In this document: positions 57,801 to 64,000 of the stretch, one piece after another
How the letters are laid out: each line of letters starts with the position of its first letter
Numbering within the stretch: the first letter of the stretch is position 1
NCBI RefSeq assembly: GCF_001639745.1
Contig: NZ_LTAX01000003.1
Location: 62,001-126,000, forward strand
Source: Marinomonas gallaica
Lineage (GTDB): Bacteria; Pseudomonadota; Gammaproteobacteria; Pseudomonadales; Marinomonadaceae
Reading direction: 5' to 3'
DNA length: 64,000 bases
Made by a program: the position numbers and the translations under genes
The notes under the pieces: model-generated
Databases searched by the model: none
Seen by the model: the letters and a program-made list of their open reading frames with translations, nothing else
What the model was told of the DNA's origin: nothing

Positions 57801-59709
57801 ATCCACCGATTTCACAGCGGTAGGTATTGGTGACATGGCTGGGGATGTATTTGGCAACGGTATGCTGCTGTCTAAGCACATACGCCTTGTGGCAGCCTTT
57901 AACCACATGCATATTTTTATCGACCCAACGCCAGATGCAGCAACGTCATTCGAAGAACGTCAGCGCTTGTTCAATTTGCCACGTTCATCTTGGGAAGATT
58001 ACAACGCCGAGCTAATTTCTAAAGGTGGCGGTATCTTTAACCGTAGCGCTAAATCAATCCCAATTAACGCCGACATTCGCAAAGCCTTAGGGATCGAAGG
58101 GAACGTCAAATCCTTGCCACCGACAGAATTGATTTCCCACATTCTTAAAGCCCCTGTCGACCTACTTTGGAACGGTGGTATCGGTACCTACGCAAAAGCC
58201 TCATCAGAGACGCATGCGGAAGTGGGTGATAACGGTAATAACTCGCTGCGTGTGAACGGCAACGAGCTACGCTGTAAAATGATCGGCGAAGGTGGCAACC
58301 TTGGGTTTACGCAAAAATCACGTATTGAGTTTGCTCAAAAAGGCGGACTGATTAGCACCGACGCGATCGATAACTCTGCCGGTGTAGACAGCTCGGACCA
58401 CGAAGTAAACATCAAAATCTTACTAAACCGTATCGTCGAAAACGGCGATATGACCGAGAAACAACGTAACAAGTTACTCGCTGAAATGACCGATGAAGTC
58501 GGTGATTTGGTTATTCGTCATAACAAGGGTCAAAGCCATCTGCTATCACTGGTCAATGCTCGTGCGCCTGAGCGCATTGCCGATCACTGGCGTTTGATGC
58601 TGTCATTAGTGCGTGAAGGTCGCCTAAATCGAGAAATCGAGTTTTTACCAACAGATGTGCAGATGAAAAAACGTATGGGTAAAGGCCAAGGCCTAACTCG
58701 TCCGGAAATCTCTGTGTTATTGGCGTACTCAAAAATCAAGTTTGCTGAGCAACTGGTGGAAGATGGCATTGGCAAAGATCCAGATTTGCGCGCGCAAATC
58801 AAAGATTACTTCCCAACGCCATTAGTAAAACGTTTCTCTGAACACATGAGTGACCACCCGCTGGCGCAAGAAATCATTGCAGCACACGTCACTAACAATG
58901 TTGGTAACCGTATGGGCTCTACGTTCTCAACCTATGTGCAGGAAGAAACCAGCGCATCGGCTTTGAATGTATTGCGTGCTTACATGGCGGCCGAACAGAT
59001 GTTTGATATTCCTGCTTTGTGGGATGCCATTAACGAGCTGGACTTTAAAGTAGACAACTCCTTGCAAAATCAGTTGTTTATCCAAATCCAAAGTTTGCTA
59101 GAAAAAGCGACGCTGTGGTTAATTCGTAACACGCGTGAAGCGCTGGCGATTCAGAAGTTAACGGATACCTACAAACCCGGTATTGGCATTATTCGAAGCA
59201 ACTTAGATGCGATATTGACGCAGCCAACTTGCGAATACATCTCTGATGTAAGTAAACAATTGCAAGAGCAAAACGTCCCTGCAGAGATTGCCGATAGACT
59301 ATCTGCCCTACCATTCCTGTTCTACGGCTTAGACATTATTCGTGTCGCGGCTCAGACAGAGAAGGAAGTGCTAGACACAGCACAAACTTACTTTGCCCTA
59401 GAAATGGACCTTGGTTTGTACTGGCTACGTCAAAGCATCAACCAGCTACCAGCGGACGATATGTGGGAGCGTCGCGCCAAAGCAGGCCTTGGTGACGAAG
59501 TTGATAATGCTTTACGTACCATCTCGCAAGAGGTGATCCAGGCCAGTATCGAAGTCAATGACTTAGACAGCCGTTTGGCAAACTGGAAAGAGCTCAACCA
59601 TGACAATATCCATCACTACCACAGCACATTTGGCGAAATAAAATCAGAGCCAGAATTGTCGCTGTCTATGGTAAGTGTTGCTATTCGTGAGTTGAGAAAT
59701 TTGATATAA
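54892..59709 (+). CDS. gdhB: NAD-specific glutamate dehydrogenase (large type)
   Basis: 1605 residues from ATG 54892, which has AAGG nine bases upstream; ATG 54883 is three codons earlier but too close to that site. The 180-kDa class: a long N-terminal region with ACT-like segments, then the catalytic domain near 790-1200 with MRGGKVARGGLRWSDRMEDFR, QMVKNAVIVPAGAKGGFV and VGIGDMAGDVFGNGML. It oxidises glutamate to 2-oxoglutarate and ammonia, a catabolic step needed when arginine or other amino acids are the carbon source. It is divergent from argR. Confidence 0.95.
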   Translation: MTNTKKSELITRIEAEIKENVGNQSADAIIQLAHIYFQDLLIEDMEHENIDNLYGTVICLWDFIQQRNANTPKVRVYNPNFEEHSWQSTHTVVEVLTDDMPFIVSSFNMALVRLGHTIHFTAHPIIATDRSKHGELEAIKDRHQKGHQEALIRFEIDRISDLAKMEEIKEGLLDTLSDVKQSVEDWPTMKEKLAEVIKASEQVEHLKDNEQHQENLAFLRWVENNHFTFVGFRAYDLVQEDNKSHLRFVENSALGTFRKTKKEKYDIVLNDHLAKLAYDHENLLVLTKSTAISTVHRPVHLDYLGIKRFDKKGNVIGEWRFFGLYSSAAYVARLQDVPLLRKKLQLLVEQMNVEPNSHKGKTLKHILNSYPRDEMLQAPVDELYHSIEGILAIQERRQLRIFLRKDIYGRFLSALVYVPRDRYNTELRIKMQDILMKACNGASSEFNVQFSQQVLARVNFTIQIADPENSPTVDIDDIQRKMQDAALSWDDKLLAALHTSIGEENGNKLYTEYAPYLPAAYREDFSANTAVLDIERLSELTDDSDISTHLYRQVGQAKNHYFFKVYGAGTTLILSDVLPILECMGLRVLEARPYELDQNGDGQANTWVVEFAISVNPSVNLDKKAYRDDFQDAFNAVFKRRIENDRFNSLVLDASLTWRQVTMLRAITKYLVQLQVPFSLQYMQQTLEKNAPIARLLVQLFEQRFDPALESKRDDKVVKLQEKIEEALENVANLDEDRILKHYLSVIQAMLRTNFYQPAEDGNVKDYVSFKLDPSLIPAVPLPRPRFEIFVYAPWVEGVHMRGGKVARGGLRWSDRMEDFRTEVLGLVKAQMVKNAVIVPAGAKGGFVAKQLKKTSSREETQAEVVRCYTTFISGLLDITDNLVQRELVPPVSVKRYDEDDPYLVVAADKGTATFSDLANSISEKYGFWLGDAFASGGSNGYDHKKMGITARGAWESVKRQFQELGIDCQSTDFTAVGIGDMAGDVFGNGMLLSKHIRLVAAFNHMHIFIDPTPDAATSFEERQRLFNLPRSSWEDYNAELISKGGGIFNRSAKSIPINADIRKALGIEGNVKSLPPTELISHILKAPVDLLWNGGIGTYAKASSETHAEVGDNGNNSLRVNGNELRCKMIGEGGNLGFTQKSRIEFAQKGGLISTDAIDNSAGVDSSDHEVNIKILLNRIVENGDMTEKQRNKLLAEMTDEVGDLVIRHNKGQSHLLSLVNARAPERIADHWRLMLSLVREGRLNREIEFLPTDVQMKKRMGKGQGLTRPEISVLLAYSKIKFAEQLVEDGIGKDPDLRAQIKDYFPTPLVKRFSEHMSDHPLAQEIIAAHVTNNVGNRMGSTFSTYVQEETSASALNVLRAYMAAEQMFDIPALWDAINELDFKVDNSLQNQLFIQIQSLLEKATLWLIRNTREALAIQKLTDTYKPGIGIIRSNLDAILTQPTCEYISDVSKQLQEQNVPAEIADRLSALPFLFYGLDIIRVAAQTEKEVLDTAQTYFALEMDLGLYWLRQSINQLPADDMWERRAKAGLGDEVDNALRTISQEVIQASIEVNDLDSRLANWKELNHDNIHHYHSTFGEIKSEPELSLSMVSVAIRELRNLI

Positions 59710-59715
59710 ATCGTG

Positions 59716-59738
59716 AAGCGGCCTACTTGAGGCCGCTT
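59716..59738 (+). terminator. Terminator between gdhB and the aminotransferase gene
   Basis: AAGCGGCCT and AGGCCGCTT pair around a five-base loop, followed by AATTTT. It lies only 22 bases before the next start codon, so the second gene may depend on readthrough. Confidence 0.7.
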
Positions 59739-59759
59739 AATTTTAAGAGGTATTGATAA

Positions 59760-60980
<1,221 letters not shown>

Positions 60981-61008
60981 GTTCGTTTAGCAAACACCTT
61001 AAGTGTTC

Positions 61009-61044
61009 AAAAGCTGTGTCCTAGCGATAGGTCACAGCTTTTTT
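61009..61044 (+). terminator. Terminator after the aminotransferase gene
   Basis: AAAAGCTGTG pairs with CACAGCTTTT, with an inner CCTA-GCGA-TAGG extension and a run of T residues. Confidence 0.9.
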
Positions 61045-61142
61045 GTTGCGACGGCTTTTCGAACACAAAAAAATTGTCTAGTTTTTGTCAGCGAACTTTA
61101 AAGAGCATAAGATAAATGCACTGTGTAAAAGGACGCCTGCCC

Positions 61143-61640
61143 ATGCTATATGCCAAATCGTTGACCCAAGCACTAATCGCTACCCTATTTGTAGCATTGC
61201 TAACTGCCTGTAGCTCAATTCCAGACAACACAATTCGTGTCGACACAGGCACTCTGAGCATTCAAAACGAACCCACTATTGCACAGCACCTTTACCAACA
61301 CTATCAAGACTGGCGTGGCACGCCTTATGCTTGGGGTGGCATGAGCCGACGCGGAGTTGATTGTTCAGGATTCGTCTATTTAACATTACGTGATCAATTC
61401 GGTGCCTACCTTCCTCGTACAACCGCGAAACAAGTTCAAACGGGCTACCATGTGGATAAGGACGAGCTTGAAGCAGGCGATCTAGTCTTTTTTAAAACAA
61501 GCTCTAAAGTACGCCACGTGGGTATTTACGTGAAAAATGGTACGTTTTTACACGCGTCCACCTCACAAGGCGTTATTATATCGAGCTTGGATAATGTCTA
61601 TTGGAAAAAACATTACTGGCACGGCCGCAGAATCCGCTAA
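61143..61640 (+). CDS. NlpC/P60 family lipoprotein (MepS-like peptidoglycan hydrolase)
   Basis: 165 residues from ATG 61143, nine bases after AAAGGA. Signal peptide and lipobox LTAC put the lipid on C23. The NlpC/P60 domain (about 50-160) has catalytic C74 (VDCSGFVYL), H125 (RHVGIYV) and a third His H137 (FLHAS). It would cleave peptide crosslinks in murein. Its length is close to E. coli MepS (Spr). Confidence 0.92.
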   Translation: MLYAKSLTQALIATLFVALLTACSSIPDNTIRVDTGTLSIQNEPTIAQHLYQHYQDWRGTPYAWGGMSRRGVDCSGFVYLTLRDQFGAYLPRTTAKQVQTGYHVDKDELEAGDLVFFKTSSKVRHVGIYVKNGTFLHASTSQGVIISSLDNVYWKKHYWHGRRIR

Positions 61641-61789
61641 GTTTATCCGTTTATTTGCATGATCATTTAACAAGTTCCGTTGTCGAAGCGAATACTCTGG
61701 TTTAAGCTCTAACGGTTTTTTACACACCTTATTAGTTAATTCAACACCTTACTGAGCTCCACTCACCTACTGACATAGAGAGATAAACT

Positions 61790-63061
61790 GTGTTTTTATC
61801 CTTTTTCCCGAAGCCCAAACTATTCTTTTTGACGTTTGCCCTCTGGGCACTCGTTTGTGTAATTAGCTGGTACACCATTGGACAGGACCTTGGGGCCACG
61901 TTAAGCCTTGGCCAATTTTTTGGTGTTAACTTTCCTGCTGCACTGGGCGAAGGTGCTGATCAAGCCGCGCAAGCGGCCTTTCAAGAAGCCTATAGCTTCG
62001 CTAGCGATGTTTGGCTCTATCAATACATGCTGGTGTGTTACGCGTTATTTGTCGGCGCTTGGATGGTTTACGGCGGTCACAAATGGGCAAAATGGTCGGT
62101 AATGGGGTCGGCCCTGATCGTCTTTATCACATGGTTCCAAGTACAAGTCAGTGTCATGATCAATGAATGGTACGGCAGTTTCTACGATCTCATCCAAAAA
62201 GCCTTAACCGCACCAAATAGCATTACCCTAACCGAGTTTTATGGTCAACTTTTAACGTTTGCCACCATCGCCCTAGTCGCTATTTCCGTCGCTGTCTTCA
62301 ACCACTTCTTTGTCAGTCATTATGTGTTTCGCTGGCGCACTGCTATGAATAATTACTACACCGCTCTATGGCCAAAAGTACGCCATATTGAGGGTGCTTC
62401 CCAACGGATTCAAGAAGACACCATGCGCTTTGCCAGCATAATGGAAAGCCTAGGTGTTCGCTTTTTAGACTCGATTATGACATTACTCGCTTTCTTACCT
62501 GTTCTGTGGGCGCTTTCAAGTTACGTGACTGAGCTACCTCTAATCGGTGAAGTACCGCAAGCCTTAGTGTTTGTCGCCATTCTTTGGTCCATTATTGGTA
62601 CGGTTCTTCTAGCAACGGCTGGGATCAAACTACCAGGACTGGAATTCAAAAACCAAAAAGTAGAAGCAGCCTACCGTAAAGAGCTGGTCTATGGTGAAGA
62701 TTACGCTGACCGCGCAGAACCCGTGAAACTCGCTGAGTTGTTCGATAATGTGCGCAAAAACTACTTCCGCCTGTACTTTCATTATCTTTATTTCAACGTA
62801 GTCCGTTACGGCTACTTGCAAGCTGGTGTACTAGTACCGCTGATCGCATTAGGCCCCTCTATCGTAGCAGGTGCCTTCACACTAGGGGTCATGCAACGTA
62901 TTTCGAATGCCTTTAACCAAGTAGAAAGCTCTTTCCAATTTCTCGTTAATTCTTGGACAACAATTGTCGAGTTGCTGTCGATCTACAAGCGTCTAAAAGC
63001 CTTTGAGTCAGCGATTGCTGATGTCCCAGATGACGTAATTGAAGAACAAATACAACCCTAA
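61790..63061 (+). CDS. sbmA: SbmA/BacA-family peptide transporter
   Basis: 423 residues, GTG start with GAGAG eight bases upstream. Polytopic protein with about eight membrane helices. WFQVQVSVMINEWYGSFYDLI, FFVSHYVFRWRTAMNNYY and EGASQRIQEDTMRFASI are typical of SbmA, which lacks the ATPase domain found in the larger BacA-like ABC proteins. Proton-driven uptake of proline-rich and other peptides is the known role. Single gene. Confidence 0.93.
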   Translation: MFLSFFPKPKLFFLTFALWALVCVISWYTIGQDLGATLSLGQFFGVNFPAALGEGADQAAQAAFQEAYSFASDVWLYQYMLVCYALFVGAWMVYGGHKWAKWSVMGSALIVFITWFQVQVSVMINEWYGSFYDLIQKALTAPNSITLTEFYGQLLTFATIALVAISVAVFNHFFVSHYVFRWRTAMNNYYTALWPKVRHIEGASQRIQEDTMRFASIMESLGVRFLDSIMTLLAFLPVLWALSSYVTELPLIGEVPQALVFVAILWSIIGTVLLATAGIKLPGLEFKNQKVEAAYRKELVYGEDYADRAEPVKLAELFDNVRKNYFRLYFHYLYFNVVRYGYLQAGVLVPLIALGPSIVAGAFTLGVMQRISNAFNQVESSFQFLVNSWTTIVELLSIYKRLKAFESAIADVPDDVIEEQIQP

Positions 63062-63082
63062 CCTAATACCATGACAACTTTT

Positions 63083-63126
63083 GCGCCAGCCTAACTATTT
63101 TTCAAACTGGGCTGGCGCTTAGTTTT
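63083..63126 (+). terminator. Terminator after sbmA
   Basis: GCGCCAGCC and GGCTGGCGC pair perfectly around an 18-base loop and a TTAGTTTTTT tail follows. Confidence 0.85.
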
Positions 63127-63213
63127 TTCCAGCCCACGCCAGTGCTATGATTAGCTTATAAATGAATTGCCTACTGCTCGCAGTTTCGCTTGAGCAGTTG
63201 CTTGGAGACACGA

Positions 63214-64000
63214 ATGAAGAAAGTATTTATTGACGGTGAAACGGGCACGACTGGCCTACAGGTACGTGAACGCCTAGTAAATCATCCTGATATCGAAGTG
63301 ATCAGCATCGATCCTGATAAAAAGCGCGATGTAGAAGAAAAACGCCGTCTGATGAAAGAAGCCGACGTAACGGTTTTATGCTTGCCAGATGACGCAGCAA
63401 AAGACACCGTTGCTCTCGCAAAAGCAGAAGGCTGTCGTGTACTGGATGCAAGTTCTGTTCACCGTATTGCGAATGGTTGGGTTTACGGTCTTGCGGAACT
63501 CGATGCCAGCCAACGCGGAAGCATTCAGGATGCGCAATTCGTATCCAACCCAGGCTGCTACCCAACAGGGATTATCTTGTTGCTTAAACCATTGGTTGAA
63601 CAAGGCCTTTTAGCCAAAAACGGTCACTACACTGTGAACGCTATTTCTGGCTACACAGGGGGCGGTAAGCAGCTGATCGAGCAATACGAAGGTAACAGCG
63701 GCGCTGCTTCATACGGCACTTACGGCTTAAACTTCAAACATAAGCACCTACCTGAAATCCAAAAATGGTCTCAGCTAGACAACACGCCAATCTTTATCCC
63801 AAGTGTGGGCAGCTTTGCCCAAGGCATGCTAATCAGCATTCCTTTAACACTGTCTGGCGATATGACGGGTGAGAAATTACAAGCGGCGTTAGCGGCAACT
63901 TACGAAGAAGAAGACTTTGTCACTGTCCACCCATTCAATGAAGTGAAAGACAGCCACGCGCCGTTCTTGACACCGCACGGTTTAGAAAATACGAACCAAG
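63214..64000 (+). CDS. argC: N-acetyl-gamma-glutamyl-phosphate reductase, type 2, partial
   Basis: Start ATG 63214 with GGAG six bases upstream; 262 codons are visible and the gene runs off the window. The N-terminus MKKVFIDGETGTTGLQVRER is the short type-2 ArgC nucleotide motif. The active cysteine is in FVSNPGCYPTGIILLLKP, followed by ISGYTGGGKQLIEQYE. It catalyses the NADPH-dependent third step of arginine synthesis. It lies downstream of its own short promoter region. Confidence 0.95.
   Translation, partial: MKKVFIDGETGTTGLQVRERLVNHPDIEVISIDPDKKRDVEEKRRLMKEADVTVLCLPDDAAKDTVALAKAEGCRVLDASSVHRIANGWVYGLAELDASQRGSIQDAQFVSNPGCYPTGIILLLKPLVEQGLLAKNGHYTVNAISGYTGGGKQLIEQYEGNSGAASYGTYGLNFKHKHLPEIQKWSQLDNTPIFIPSVGSFAQGMLISIPLTLSGDMTGEKLQAALAATYEEEDFVTVHPFNEVKDSHAPFLTPHGLENTNQ

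Overview
The window is about 64 kb of ordinary, densely packed chromosome from a marine gammaproteobacterium. The best guess is Oceanospirillales, Marinomonas-like; this is inferred from gene content and moderate GC, and no rRNA is present to settle it. Supporting signs are a full ectoine and hydroxyectoine operon, a PomAB-type (sodium) flagellar stator, a light-stress photolyase cluster with a MerR/LitR-type regulator, a general secretion pathway, and the classic gamma-proteobacterial zapA-ssrS-fau and prfB-lysS arrangements. I saw no tRNA, rRNA, insertion sequence, prophage or CRISPR array.

Layout. 1-4 kb: a truncated PhnD-like periplasmic protein, an orphan hupE metal transporter with a perfect FNR/Anr box upstream, and a CHASE-GGDEF-EAL protein. 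4-9 kb (minus): ectABCD-ask. 9-11 kb: an NSS sodium symporter and a small DUF2061 membrane protein. 11-15.4 kb: a MerR regulator divergent from a three-gene operon (renalase-like oxidoreductase, DUF523-DUF1722 protein, DNA photolyase), with two strong dyads in the shared promoter. 15.5-25 kb: a MarR regulator, dapB, pomAB, xseB-ispA-dxs, an atypical SDR and a PAS-GGDEF-EAL protein. 25-30 kb: hisC, lysS, prfB (programmed frameshift), zapA, 6S RNA, fau.

30-46.6 kb is a long minus-strand block. kdsD-kdsA-kdsC-kdsB (CMP-Kdo supply for LPS) runs directly into gspN and then gspC-M (type II secretion). Before it lie a Zur-box-controlled znuA with a histidine-rich tandem repeat, and astE. 46.8-50.3 kb: yfcD overlapping a DUF2927 lipoprotein-like or periplasmic gene, hemE, a small unknown gene and an orphan glnK.

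50.3-61 kb is an arginine and glutamate block. It holds a basic amino acid ABC transporter, an ArgR-like AraC/GATase regulator, the large NAD-dependent glutamate dehydrogenase gdhB, and an acetyl/succinyl-ornithine aminotransferase. The Pseudomonas ArgR regulon joins the same functions, and astE lies a few kb away. The window closes with an NlpC/P60 lipoprotein, sbmA and a truncated type-2 argC.

Nothing here is clearly a new system. The observations most worth a second look are the light-cluster regulator, which lacks the B12-binding motif but sits beside clear operators; the 27-bp repeat and Zur box of the orphan znuA; the ribosome-site hairpin before the DUF2061 gene; the hupE FNR box; and the yfcD-DUF2927 overlap.
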